This document shows positions 10,110 through 20,920 of a stretch of 64,000 nucleotides of DNA, in pieces (within the stretch, counting starts at the first letter, position 1; each line of letters starts with the position of its first letter). Source of the stretch: Zasmidium citrigriseum (Eukaryota > Ascomycota > Dothideomycetes > Mycosphaerellales > Mycosphaerellaceae); NCBI GenBank assembly GCA_002786025.1, contig NHNW01000009.1:953027-1017026 (forward strand), written 5' to 3'. The translations under genes and the position numbers were made by a program. The notes under the pieces were generated by a model, which was given only the letters and a program-made list of their open reading frames with translations, was not told the origin of the DNA and searched no databases.

Positions 10110-11334
10110 ATGACGAGTGAAGTGACCGCTGGACTGGCTCTGTGAATATTGTCGCCACCGACGGAGAGAGCTGCGCTGACGCATTCTCAGGGCTATGCCA
10201 GTCAAGCCAGACCTGCTCGGCGAGCGATTGGAAAGCTACGCCAAACTTGTTCCCGTACTTCGCACTCTCCGACTTTGTCATCGCTTCGGCAAGGGCCCTG
10301 ATGTCCATGTCACCAAGCTTCCGGCGGAGATCGAGCTTGCCATTGAGGACTTCGTGATTCGAGACGGTCAAACCCGCCGCTGGAGCAAATGGAAAAACGC
10401 TTTCAGGCACTACGAAGGTCGCTGCGATCCAGTGGACCATCTTGGTGGGGACTGCCCGGTCTACGACGAAATGGACGAGATCGAGCTGTGCAAGATCTGT
10501 GATGAAGCAGAAGAGTTCTATTGGGAGACGAAGAAGTGCCAGAACCTCTGCCAAGCTACAGACTCGAAACCATGCTGGACGTGTTCGCAAGCCCGCGATC
10601 CGAACAACTGCATGAACACATGCCGTGCTAGGTACCGTCATGAAATGAACGACCTGGCTTCTGATTTTGGGTGGCAGTGGATGGGAGACATCGACGGTGA
10701 CTGCCACAACTGGGAAGGCATGATCAGTCAGTCTAAGAACGGCAATTTTGCCCAGTACGATAAGGTCGGTCCTCCCTATCTAAGAGGTCTGGTACCTCCC
10801 GACTCCTATTCGGCCGTTGACTGTCACAATTGTCGGAAACACACTGACTTCCTTCAGATCCTCCGCCAGCATTTCGGTCTTGAGGTCTTCATGTCTACCA
10901 GCAGGATTGCGAATGAAGATCACGATATTTGGCCTCGTGACATCGCGCATCAATGGCACACCAAGCAGAAGCTGAAGACTACGATATGCTATCTCACTAT
11001 GGCGAAGCAGCTCGCTCCACCGAAGACTTGCGCGGCCGAGCAGTTCGAAGTGGAGGACGGCGGTGCTATACTGCAGGCCACCCAAGCAGTCGTCATCAAG
11101 CCGTATGGACGCAAAGACAAAGCGAAGGCATCAAAACGCTTTCGCCATGCCATGAACGTCCTCGGGCTTGAGGCGCGTGTCCATCCGAGCCAGCGGGCGT
11201 CTCTCGTCATGCCGAGCCCGGAGGAGCAGCAGGGAGACGAGGCTGAGAAGAAAGACTCCAGCACCATTTCAACCGACATTGAATGGCCCCAGCTGGTCCT
11301 CCTTGTCAAGAGTATCGCCTTTGAGGTGATCTGA
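10110..11334 (+). CDS. Lineage-specific cysteine-rich protein with F-box-like start
   Basis: Spliced CDS join(10110..10141,10191..11334), 391 aa. The 49-nt intron (10142-10190) has donor GTGAAT, branch CTGAC and acceptor CTCAG, and joins MTSEVTAGLALAMPVKPD. Near residue 50 the segment KLPAEIELAIEDFVI resembles the LP-E-L/I-x-x-I-x-x-x-L core of F-box or F-box-like domains found in many dothideomycete proteins. Residues 85-165 are rich in Cys and acidic residues with CxxC pairs (CKICDEAEEFYW, CWTCSQARDPNNC, CHNCRKH), so a metal-binding fold is possible. There is no signal peptide. I know no characterised homologue and do not assign a function. A 225-aa open frame on the opposite strand (10030-10707) is judged a shadow. 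Confidence 0.7.
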
Positions 11335-11419
11335 GCAACTCTGCCAATTTGTTATACAAATGAGCGACGCTCCAAATACCCTTCACGGATCGCCTGCATC
11401 TGCTCTTTATCGCTTCGGT

Positions 11420-11617
11420 TTACACATGAGGAACGCCGTACTCGCGTGAGAGTACCTCACGGTTCTGCCAATCAACGAACTCGATCGCTGTGCTTTCAAT
11501 GAAAAGATTTCGACCCTGCAAATTGTTCGCCTCACTCAATACTTTCATTTGTCCCTTATATCTCGTGCTTTGCTGATAGCCCAGAAAGTCAAAGGCTTCC
11601 CATGACTCGACGAACAT
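11420..11617 (-). CDS. Small hypothetical ORF
   Basis: ATG to TAA, 65 aa, with a reasonable composition (MFVESWEAFDFLGYQQS to REYGVPHV), in the 347-bp gap between the lineage-specific gene and agmatinase. There is no signal peptide, membrane segment or recognised family. It could be a fragment of an older gene or chance. Confidence 0.2.
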   Translation of the reverse strand: MFVESWEAFDFLGYQQSTRYKGQMKVLSEANNLQGRNLFIESTAIEFVDWQNREVLSREYGVPHV

Positions 11618-11681
11618 ACTCCATGCTCGTATTCATTTGACACTTTGCTAGTAATACTAACCCGGCATCCGCGAACTACTC

Positions 11682-13035
11682 TTATACCTCCTTCTTAGCC
11701 TCAACGGCCTCGGCCTTGGTCAGTGGTCCATTGAGCACCATCAAGCTCATCACCTCGTACAATGTATCGGCCGCAGCCATAGTGGTAAGCTCAGCATTGG
11801 TGTCATAAGCAGGTGCCACCTCAACGATATCAGCGGCAACCAAGTTGATCCCCTTCAATCCTCGAACAATCGTTCGCAACTCTCGGGTGGACCAGCCACC
11901 AGTCTCTGGCGTACCGGTAGCGGGAGCGAAAGCCGGATCCAAAGTATCGATATCGATCGAAAGGTAGACTGGGTTCTCGTGACCAACACGCTCGTGAATC
12001 TTCTTAATGATGCCCTCTGTTCCGATCGTATCGATCTCTCTCGCCTCGACGATGTGGAAGCCAACGTAGCCGTCGTTGTCATAGTCACTGAGTCCCGAGA
12101 GGGTAGTCCTGATTCCCGCGTGGATGTTGGTGTCATTTCGAAGAAGACCCTCCATCGCAGCGTGGTAGAAGTAGGTCCCGTGGTTGATGCTGGCGATCTT
12201 GGAAGGTGCGCCTCCGAAGACCTTGGGCTTCCAGGTGTCGAGGTGGGAGTCGAAGTGAATGACTGTGATTGGGCCGTAGGCCTTGTTCATGCTCCTGAGC
12301 AGAGGGAGGGTGATGGTGTGGTCACCTCCAAGGGTGATGACGCGGGGGAGAACTTTTCCGTGCTTGGAGATGCCGATGTCGTGGGCTTTTGTTGCTGGTG
12401 CTCGCATGAGGACGCTGTTGTGGCCTTCTTCGATTTGTTGGAGTGCCCATTCGTTGTCATATCTGGTTCCTCGTCAGTATTCAACCTCACACTAGAGCTC
12501 TGTCTCTGAACTTACGATGTCACAGGAATATCTCCACAATCAATCACCTTCGCCCAGCTATTGAACGGGTTCGCATCGAGCGGCACATTGTATCCGCCGC
12601 TGAAGCGCACTTTACGTGAGCCTCCAGTCCAAACACTGTGTGTAAGCCTTCTGTACGTACTAGAGATTGAGACGGCGGCTACCTTGCCGGATGCCTGAAG
12701 GACCGAATCTTGCTCCTGGTCGGTAGGAAGTGCCTGTGTCGAAAGGAGCACCGATGAAGGCGATGTCGTATTTTACGTCTTCGGTTGCGAGGCAGGGCGA
12801 GTATTGAATGCGGCCGAAGGTTGAGATGCCGGAGAAGACTGAGTCGGCCTGATCTCTCTCAGTGGATTGTTCTGAGCTGGCTTGTTCGATTGCGTACCTG
12901 AGTTCCTCCATCACCTGGGAGGGTGTTGTACCACAAGCTCTTGTGAGGGCCTGCGAGAGGCTCCTGGTCGTGAGCATGGTCGCCATGGGCCTGAACGGCC
13001 GCGGCCAAAGCAGCCAAAGCACCGAATCGCTTCAT
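11682..13035 (-). CDS. Secreted agmatinase-family ureohydrolase
   Basis: Spliced CDS complement(join(11682..12462,12516..12599,12661..12848,12898..13035)), 396 aa. Agmatinase hydrolyses agmatine to putrescine and urea; some fungal paralogues act on other guanidino compounds, so the substrate is not certain. The Mn-binding residues are all present: [13 protein letters not shown] and [11 protein letters not shown]. Exon 1 encodes a signal peptide ([16 protein letters not shown]) and the fungal N-terminal block [14 protein letters not shown]. The introns are 49, 61 and 53 nt. For the 61-nt intron I chose the acceptor CTTCAG at 12600, which gives the family sequence RRLNLYGGYNVPL; an upstream CACAG is also in frame and would insert about 11 residues. 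Secretion suggests a vacuolar or extracellular role. Confidence 0.9.
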
Positions 13036-13862
13036 CTTTTTCTCGCAATTGAACGAAAAGGACAGAGAATGCCTCAATGGCTGAAACAAAAGGCAACAGA
13101 AGAGCTTATACCTATTGTCCACCGCAACAGAGATCTGTGATTGTTTACTCGTTACCTAACAGCTACCAACCTGCCAGGCCAGGACCTCAGAGCTCCCGGC
13201 GAGTCTAACCAGCTGCTCGACGCGATGATGTCGTCAAGACTCTTCAGGCCGGCCGACGTGCAGTGAGGCTTTCCTTGTTCCTGTTGATAGGCAGACGACG
13301 GAGGGCGAGAGCGCGAGGTTGCTCTTACGTGTAACCCGCAGCTCGGCAAGGCGCGCCTGCATCGCAAGCTCGCGATGACCGGCGCGGCACTTAGTCAATG
13401 GGGCCTGTCAGTGGTGATGCGGATCGGCTGTCAAGGAGAAAAAGGTTGTTTGTTGTGTCGCAGGTGGTGGTTGATAAGAGGTGGGGTCTGGAGGTGAGCT
13501 GGCGTCGATCGAATTCGGCAGCTGGGTACGACGTATTGCGGATTGGCAGGGGGTCAGTTTCTTGGATGACGATGGGCGACGGAGATAGGCAGGTGCAAAG
13601 GATTGTGAAGATTGCCGACGTTTTGGGGGATCTTTATACTCGAATGGGATTCATCAAGGTGGTGAAACTTGATTAGTATGGTTTTCGCACAGGCCACATG
13701 ATGGATGTTTCTCGGAGAACGCTACGACCACATGGCCAAGTGAATGTTCGACCGACGATGATTTTCGGAGACGAGAGATCAATCTCTACCACGTTACATC
13801 ATGTCATTGTTTCGACCGACTTTTCGGAAACAGTAGATCTATCTCTATCGCATTTCATCATG
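13036..13862. other. Intergenic region
   Basis: This is the upstream flank of agmatinase and the downstream flank of the MATE gene. Open frames are short and unconvincing. Its only notable content is the imperfect direct repeat at 13747-13868. Confidence 0.6.
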
Positions 13863-13868
13863 TCATTG
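13747..13868. repeat. Imperfect direct repeat, about 60 bp x 2, overlapping the MATE stop codon
   Basis: Both copies follow the pattern TTCGACCGAC, TTTTCGGA, AGATC, ATCTCTA, CATCATGTCATTG. The right copy ends in the last codons of the MATE gene (stop at 13863-13865), so the duplication probably copied its 3' end into the downstream flank. Confidence 0.7.
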
Positions 13869-15518
13869 CAAATCACCTTCTCCCTGCTCCACCCTTTCGC
13901 CTGGATCCATTCTCTGAAACGCCTTCTCGACTTCCTTGTTCCAGTTGCTGAAAGCCACGATCGCCCATTCGAGAACGCCCACGATGTAGAGGGCAATGCA
14001 CTGACCGACCCAGAGTCCTGAAAGTCCCCAACCTGTGCAGAAATGTTGTCAGTCGGTGCTTCCTGAGGCTGATCGTTATATCTTACCATGGAATGCAAGG
14101 TAGATCCCGAGGGGTAGAGCACCGCAGTAGTAGCTCAAGATGTTCACAAGGGCCCCGATATGTTGTCTGCCCATGCCTCGTAGAGCGCCTCCACAGGACC
14201 CATTGAGTCCATCTGCAATCTGGAACAAAGCCACATATGGCAGAACCTTAGCCGTGAGCTTCACAACCTGCTCGTCGTCGTTGAACAGTTTTGCAAAGTT
14301 GTCCTTGGTCCCCATGAGAATGGCCAGGACAACGGCACCCAGAATCATCGATAGCCAAGCGGCTGTGTTCGCGGAGAGAGATGCTCCTTTGGCGTTTCGT
14401 GCTCCCAGTAGATTGCCGATTCGAGCAGATGTAGCAACGCCCACTCCGAAGGGGATGGTGTTCATCACTTGATCCGCAGTCATGATGACGGACTGAGCAG
14501 CCAGGGGAATCGTTCCAAGTTGACCTGCAACGATAGCCACGATCTCGAAAGCCCACCACTCGGTTCCAACGTGAACGACTCCCAGGATGGCGATCCGAGC
14601 GAAGCTGCCGATGTTCTGGAAACACCTTCGATCCCAGCCGCCCCAGCATTCCCAGCCGGCCACGAACCTGGTGTAGAGAAGGAGCAGGATGAACGAAAGC
14701 CAGTAGGAAATGCCAGTAGCGATGGGAGCGCCGATCAATCCTAGCTTGAAGGTGTACACGAACAGGAAGTTCAGACCAGCGTTGATGGGAGAGGTGATAA
14801 GTAGACAATATGTGCCAGCTCTCATGATACCTTGCCTGTTACCATGTCAGTCACGGTGTGATGGATCTGAATTCTAGACTCACGCTTGCAAATACTTCTT
14901 CATGCACTCGAAGTAAATGTAGCCGAGCCCACCAGGTATCAACACACTGAGGAACTTAGAAGAGTCCCGAGCAATGTACTCTTCTTGGCCAAGGGCCCTG
15001 AACACAGGCTCGGAACACAGCCAGAGAATGACAACCGGCACGTAGAACAATCCAAGAACGAAGAATGCGCGCTGAAGAATGATGCCGAGATCGTGCTTGT
15101 TCTTGCTTCCAGTGAAGGATGCGGATGCCAGAGTATCCATCGCTGTTGTACCTCCCATGCCGATTAGCCAAGCTGAGCACATGGCGAACATGTAGGAGAA
15201 AGCAGCAACTGCGAGAGCTTCTGGGCTGAGTCGCCCAACGATCAAGACGGAAACTGTCTGCAGACTGTTCTGGAGAGTATAGGCAAGGATGACCGGGATC
15301 GAACTTTTGAATAGAATCCAGAATTCAGAAGCAATCCTTTGCGTTGGAGTTCGTTCATCTTCGTCCTGTATTTCTCCCTCGAAACCTTCTTCATCGTCCG
15401 GTTTGGGTAGCAGCGAAGTACTCTCGTTCGGTGGAGTCGCATCCGTGGCCTTGTCCTTACGAAGGAATCCAGGAATCCATGATCGCGGACTTCGTGTGTG
15501 TTCTTGTTCGTCGTCCAT
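13863..15518 (-). CDS. MATE family multidrug and toxin extrusion transporter
   Basis: Spliced CDS complement(join(13863..14032,14087..14835,14884..15518)), 517 aa. MATE proteins export organic cations or metabolites in exchange for H+ or Na+, at the plasma or vacuolar membrane. The N-terminal 65 residues are acidic and cytosolic. Then come two MatE repeats: FKSSIPVILAYTLQNSLQTV, VGRLSPEALAVAAFSYMFA and AMDTLASASFTGSKNK in the first half; AGQLGTIPLAAQSVIMTADQ and GVGVATSARIGNLLGARN in the second. Twelve helices fit the family. Introns are 54 nt (GTAAGA, CTGAC, CACAG) and 48 nt (GTGAGT, CTGAC, AACAG); splicing restores KKYLQAQGIMRAGTY and LAFHGWGLSGLW. Divergent from the APC permease at 16682; the substrate is unknown. 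Confidence 0.92.
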
Positions 15519-16681
15519 CGCTCAGTACGCGTGGCTGTCAACACCCCTGTCCAGATTGCTGATGAGTCTCACAGGTCCAAGGCGATCCAGCAGAGCAGGC
15601 AAAAAGACAGGACGAATGGAAGTGACAAAAGAAAGTCGAAGATCAACTGCAGTAGTAGGCCATCCATACAGGTCGAAAGTGTCTGTTGCTTTAGTTATTC
15701 AAATAGTAATGAGGAACCATATACAGCGAACAGACAAGGAAGAACGTCAGGGCGGGCCTTGCAGTCCCCAGGTCCGACATAGGGCCACTGCGGTAGACGG
15801 GACCTCTTTAGTCACAGAATGAGCCCGCAGTGGCCTGCTCTCCTACAGATTGGCTGAATCGATGCGCAAAGACTGAAGCTCATACAGCTCTTGGAAGCTT
15901 GAACCCGCAGAGCGAGGCAGCTTGGAGGCTTATCGTCGCCGACGGGGCGTTCTGCGTAACGTAATACAGAAAGGAGTGTGCTCGGATCCTTGCTGCATCG
16001 GCCGGCATGTGGGTCGCCCGACGAGTAGTCTGGCGGCGGCTTGGGTTCTGCGCGAAGGGCTGTGGTTCTTGTCTTGACTGCAGTTCGCGAGTTGTTGGAG
16101 TGTGGGAAGTTCTGGAGGCTGGCTTTCGCGCGGCGAGAATGTCCCGTGTCACGTGAAGCTTGGACCCCTTTTTAAACTTTCGCACTGATCCCGAAGACAT
16201 CAGGCGCTAACGAGTGCCTTGCAACCACCAGATATCGCCCAGAACAACAGCAGCACCATCGACGAAAAATGCTCCTACGCGAAGATTTGCAAAATGAAAT
16301 ACCACACCACTCTGCACGATGATGGAGTGGAAGCCATGATCCATGTGGCTGCCACGCAGAGAACCCACTTGGGAAGGAGGCTAATCGCTCCCTTATCATT
16401 GTCCAACGACGTGCAGCCAAGACGGTGCTCATCTCACAAGCGATAGACGAGGCAAATCGCCCGGTAAGCTTCTCATGCAAGATGCCAGGGTTTCGCGTAT
16501 GCTCGCGCTCTGGGAGTCTGGGTCCAGATCGTCCGTTTTTCTTTGAAGAGTTTCTTGTTCGGTTGCTGCGAGGCTCCATTTCGCGACAGGGTCGTTGTAC
16601 AGCAGCCCAAGACCTTATTTGAAGCGCAGAGCCCGGCGGACTTCCTCGGGGATTGTACGACTTCGATAACGAACGTTCAGG
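15519..16681. promoter_or_regulatory. Divergent intergenic region between MATE and APC permease genes
   Basis: These 1.16 kb hold the promoters of both transporters. Open frames of up to 177 aa occur but look like random translation, with no family match. I found no RNA gene or clear TATA box. Confidence 0.45.
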
Positions 16682-18422
16682 ATGGGCTCCTTCGACGACA
16701 GGACCATTTCTTCAGATGAGAAGCCCCGAGACTTGGAGGCAACCAAAGATGTCCGTGTTGGATCGATTGAAGGTACTGTAGTGAACGCGTCTGGCCACAG
16801 GGATCAACTCCAACGACAATATGGACTGTTTGCGATATGCGGCCTTGCCTTGAACATCGACAATGCCTGGATTGCCTTTGCAGGATCGTTGCAGATTTCA
16901 GTGCTCAATGGTGGCCCTCCTGGAATCTTATACGAGTACATCGTTGCATGCGCATACTATGCTCTCATCGGCGCTTCAATCGCTGAGTTGGCGTCAGCCA
17001 TTCCCAGCAGCGGCGGGGTGTATCACTGGGCATCAATCACCGCAGGACCAAAGTATGGACGCGCACTTGGATTCTTCACTGGCAGTTTGAACTTCTTCGG
17101 CTGGATCTTTGATCTGGCATCAATCATCAACATTCCTGCAAATGTCGTGGTAAGTAAACTGTGCAAAGTCTACCAGGTTTAGCAGAAACGGTCAAGAAGT
17201 TTGCTGACTGTTCATGATCCCTTAGGTACAAATGTATGCGGTGTTCCATCCAGACTTCGTGATTGAGAAATGGCACACTTACGTGGCATTCGTGTGTAAG
17301 TCATCCTGGAAACTCAACAATCATGCACCACTGACCCCTCTCAGGCATCCTTTGGCTCGTCACAGCTTTCGTGATCTTCTGCAACAAGTTGAATCCTTAC
17401 TTGCAACATGCTGGCCTGTTCTTGGTTATCGTCGGCGGTCTCGTTACAATCATCGTCGTTGCAGCAATGCCAGAGCGGCACGCAAGCAATGCGTTCGTAT
17501 GGACCGACTGGCAGAATCTGACCGGCTTACCGAACGGCATCGCCTTCCTTGCTGGAGTTCTGAACGGCGCCTTCGCAATTGGCACTCCTGACGCAGTGAC
17601 TCACTTGGCCGAAGAGCTTCCAAACCCTAAGGTAGACCTGCCAAAGGCTGTATTTGCTCAGGTTGGTCTGGGCTTCGTAACGGCCTTCCTCTTCGGCATC
17701 ACCATCTTCTACGGAATCTCGGATCTTGACGCCGTCGTCAACAGCAATGGGTCGTTCCCGCTCGCCGAAGTGTACGCTCAAGCGACTGGGAGTCGAGGTG
17801 CAACGTTCGGATTGCTTCTGATCGTGTTCCTGTCCATCATGATTTGCGCTGTCGGCACGACACTCATGCTCGGAAGGCTCTGGTGGGTGCTGGCAAGAGA
17901 TAACGCCACTCCTTTCTCTGGCTTCTTCTCCCAGGTCAACGAGGACCTATCTTGTCCAATCCCGGCAACAATCCTATGCTCCGTCTTGACGACCGGATTT
18001 GGTGCAATCCAGCTTGGATCAGACACGGCGTTCACGGATCTCGTGGGATCATTCATCATTCTCACGACATCGTCGTACTTCCTGTCGTTCTTCCCACACA
18101 TCCTGACCAAACGCCAGAACGTACCTCAGGGCTGGTTTTGGATGGGCAAGGCCGGGTACGTGGTCAATGGCCTTGCCTGCGTCCTCATCGTGTTCTTCAA
18201 CGTCTGGTTCTGCTGGCCGTTTGCGTATCCCGTAACGGTAGATCTCATGAACTGTGAGTATTTCCGAAGACTTGTGTCTGATCGACCGCTGACTCCTTGC
18301 TAGACAACTCGGTCATCCTTGTGGGTGTCATTGTTCTGACCGTGTTCTGGTGGTTCGTGCATGGCCTGAGGAAGTACCCAGGCCCGAAGCTGGCCAAGCT
18401 GTATCTCGAAGGGACGGATTGA
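16682..18422 (+). CDS. APC superfamily amino acid / choline-type permease
   Basis: Spliced CDS join(16682..17149,17226..17295,17345..18253,18304..18422), 521 aa. The fungal ACT branch of the APC superfamily includes GABA, choline and amino acid permeases of the plasma membrane. Typical features are QYGLFAICGLALNIDNAW, GGPPGILYEYI, IAELASAIPSSGGVYHWAS, a proline-rich cytosolic loop (AEELPNPKVDLPKA) and about 12 helices. The last exon gives the final helix and the tail KYPGPKLAKLYLEGTD. Introns are 76, 49 and 50 nt with GTAAGT or GTGAGT donors and TAG or CAG acceptors. The substrate cannot be told from sequence; a choline or GABA carrier is one possibility. Choline sulfatase lies in the window but 14 kb away, so no functional link is claimed. 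Confidence 0.9.
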
Positions 18423-19102
18423 TAGAGTTAGAAGAAGCCAATCTGGAGTGGCTTTGCCCTTTGCTCGCCAGTATCTTTTACTTAGCGAATCCTCACAAGA
18501 TCGCGAAGCTCCTCGCGAGGCTAGTGATGCTGACATGGTTGTCATCAATGACTACGGCTCTCCACGGCATGCCGGTGCAACTCACGCCGACTTGCCGGAA
18601 TGCGCGGCCCCCGTTCCGGAGCTGATACGGAGTCGGGGTTCACGATAAGATATCACAACCTCGCCTGAACAACCACGCCCTCCAATACTCGATCTTGAAT
18701 TCAACATATGCGACAGTCGTCATCAGCTGCATACCTCAAGATGAATCATGCCTCGCCATCGACGATACAACTCGCAAAGAATTCGACTGCCTAAGTACGG
18801 CGTTGGGCCCCCTGCCACTTTTCTTATCAAGCGCCGAACTCCGAGCTGAAACCAACGACATCCCTTCTTCCAACCTCACACAGTGGTAGGCTAAGCTCCT
18901 GAGGCTGCGTCCTTCGCGCACGGCAGCATGCGCAGCAGGTGTCGTCACGTCGGAGTTCTTCTTGCGTCTTGTTCTTGTTCATTCCTCTCTTCTTTCCTCT
19001 CATAAATGCTCGCTGTTTGACGCGTTCGACCACTCATTTCCCGCAGAAATATGCGATAAGCCGATCTCTCGACGCTCTCGCTGTCTTTCATAGACCCAAA
19101 CC
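18423..19102. other. Intergenic region, promoter of the MFS gene
   Basis: Tandem plus-strand genes flank this 680 bp. The part near 18955-19010 is pyrimidine-rich (CTTGTTCTTGTTC, CCTCTCTTCTTTCCTCTC), typical of a fungal core promoter or leader. No gene is recognised. Confidence 0.5.
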
Positions 19103-20740
19103 ATGGCACATTCACAGGACCACCAGGATGGATGGGACAAAAACAGCGTAAAAAAGGCCGTAAACAACTACGAGACCTCCTCCATGGCCTCCGTCGATGT
19201 CGACATCATGCCCGGAGAAACCTCACCACTTCTCCCTCGAGATGACCATCACCATGCCAAAATCCACATACCCAAACGGCGAACAGTCCGATCTCCCCAC
19301 ACGATAATGGTCTTCATGATGCTAGTCGTGCTCTTTACCTCGTTCGGCGACCAGTTCATCGACCCACCCGAAACCCGCATCTTCGAAAGCGTCATCTGCT
19401 ACCGCTACTACGAGAAAGAAGACCCCAGCAAAATCAAGCTCAGTCGAGAAGTCATCGGACCTGGCGCCATCGGTGGCGTAGACGAGATGTGGTGCAAAGC
19501 AGATGCAGTCCAGGACGAGTTGGCCGCTGTGAATGGGTACGCGACCTTCTTCGATGGATTCCCGGCTCTTCTACTTGCTTTGCCGTTTGGATGGGCGGCG
19601 GATCGATATGGACGGTGGCCGTTTATGGTTGCGAACCTTGCTCAATTTGCGATCCGGACTATGTGGAAGCAGTTTGTGACTTGGAATTGGCAGGCTTTCG
19701 ACATTCGGACCGTGTGGGCTTCCACTGCTTTTTGTGTTCTTGGAGGTGGGGGACCTCAGGCTTCGGCATTGTTGTTTGTTGCGGTGTCCGATGTCCTGCC
19801 TTCAGAAGAGCGAGCTGGGGCATTCTTGAGGCTTGGTGCGGTGAATCTGGCTGGCAGTGTTTTCATACCGCCGGTCGCTGCATGGCTTATGGCTACCACG
19901 CCTTGGATCCCATATCTTCTCGGAACGCTGATGCAAGTTCTGGCCGCCGCGTTATGTCTCCTCGTCCCCGAAACGCTCAACTACGGCCAACGAGCCCACG
20001 GACCCGCCACAGAGATCACTCCTCCCTCCGAAACCACAGCCTCCTCACCATCAGAACCAAGCACGCCCCAACGAATCTGGACCAGCTTCAAATCCTCAAC
20101 CTCCTTCCTCCTCAGCGACTGGCGAGTCCCAGCTTTGATCGCCCCCTTCGTCGTACACATCCTAATCGCAAACCTCACCCGTCTAATCCTGCAATACAGC
20201 AGCAAACGCTACGGCCTCACAATCGGCCAAAGCACCCTCTTGATAACCCTCCACAACGGAATCCACGTCCTGCTCCTCTTCGCCATCCTCCCTTACCTCT
20301 CGACTCTGGTGACGAAGAAATACCACCTCAGCAGCCAAAGGAAAGACCTCTACCTCTCCCGCGCCTCGCATTTCTTCATGGCCCTCGGCTGGCTCTGTGT
20401 AGCCGCGTCGCCGAATGTATGGACCGTGGCGATAAGTCTCTCTATCGCGTCGCTGGGTGTTGGTGGGGCGCTTCTGATGAGGAGTTTTCTGACTTCGCTG
20501 CTCCCGACGCATCAGATCGCGAGAGCGTACGCTTTTGTAAGTATTGTGGATACTTTGGGGGCGATGTTTGGGACGCCGATGTTGGCGGGGTTGTTTAAGA
20601 GGGGGCTTGCGTTGGGTGGTGGGTGGATTGGATTGCCGTTTTATTTGATTGGGTTGCTTTGTGTCTTCTTTACGGGGTTGTTGTTTGTTGTTAGGTTGAG
20701 GAAGGGGGAGGGGGAGAGATGTGATGAGGATGAGGAATAG
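19103..20740 (+). CDS. MFS transporter
   Basis: Single exon, 545 aa. A major facilitator with a 65-residue cytosolic N-terminus and 12 predicted helices. The first loop after helix 1 is long and carries CYRYYEKEDPSKI, a feature of a fungal MFS subgroup of unknown substrate. The MFS loop 2-3 signature appears as GWAADRYGRWPF. A central loop (about residues 295-325) is Ser/Thr/Pro rich. The 3' end is markedly T/G rich (VGGALLMRSF onward), unlike the C-ending codons of the first half, but the frame stays intact and family-like to the end. The opposite-strand frame at 20183-20842 is a shadow. The start is the ATG in ACCATGGC. Confidence 0.9.
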   Translation: MAHSQDHQDGWDKNSVKKAVNNYETSSMASVDVDIMPGETSPLLPRDDHHHAKIHIPKRRTVRSPHTIMVFMMLVVLFTSFGDQFIDPPETRIFESVICYRYYEKEDPSKIKLSREVIGPGAIGGVDEMWCKADAVQDELAAVNGYATFFDGFPALLLALPFGWAADRYGRWPFMVANLAQFAIRTMWKQFVTWNWQAFDIRTVWASTAFCVLGGGGPQASALLFVAVSDVLPSEERAGAFLRLGAVNLAGSVFIPPVAAWLMATTPWIPYLLGTLMQVLAAALCLLVPETLNYGQRAHGPATEITPPSETTASSPSEPSTPQRIWTSFKSSTSFLLSDWRVPALIAPFVVHILIANLTRLILQYSSKRYGLTIGQSTLLITLHNGIHVLLLFAILPYLSTLVTKKYHLSSQRKDLYLSRASHFFMALGWLCVAASPNVWTVAISLSIASLGVGGALLMRSFLTSLLPTHQIARAYAFVSIVDTLGAMFGTPMLAGLFKRGLALGGGWIGLPFYLIGLLCVFFTGLLFVVRLRKGEGERCDEDEE

Positions 20741-20920
20741 ATGAGATACCCATTGAGTCAGAGCATACACATGATCAAGAATAGACGTCTTCATTCTTTT
20801 GATGACTAGGTCTCTTTGCAGTGTGATCATCGTATAGTACAAGTCTATCGGTTCGTCTCACTTCCCCCACACATGCCGTGACCAGACATTCGTTAGCCCT
20901 GTACATTTCTTTGGTCACTT

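Noticed and set aside
10030..10707. 225-aa open frame on the minus strand
   Set aside because: Overlaps the better-supported plus-strand gene, whose intron, cysteine pairs and longer frame are coherent. No family motif on the minus strand.
19489..20598. 369-aa plus-strand frame inside the MFS gene
   Set aside because: Shifted-frame shadow of the MFS transporter; Arg/Pro/His-rich nonsense composition without membrane segments.
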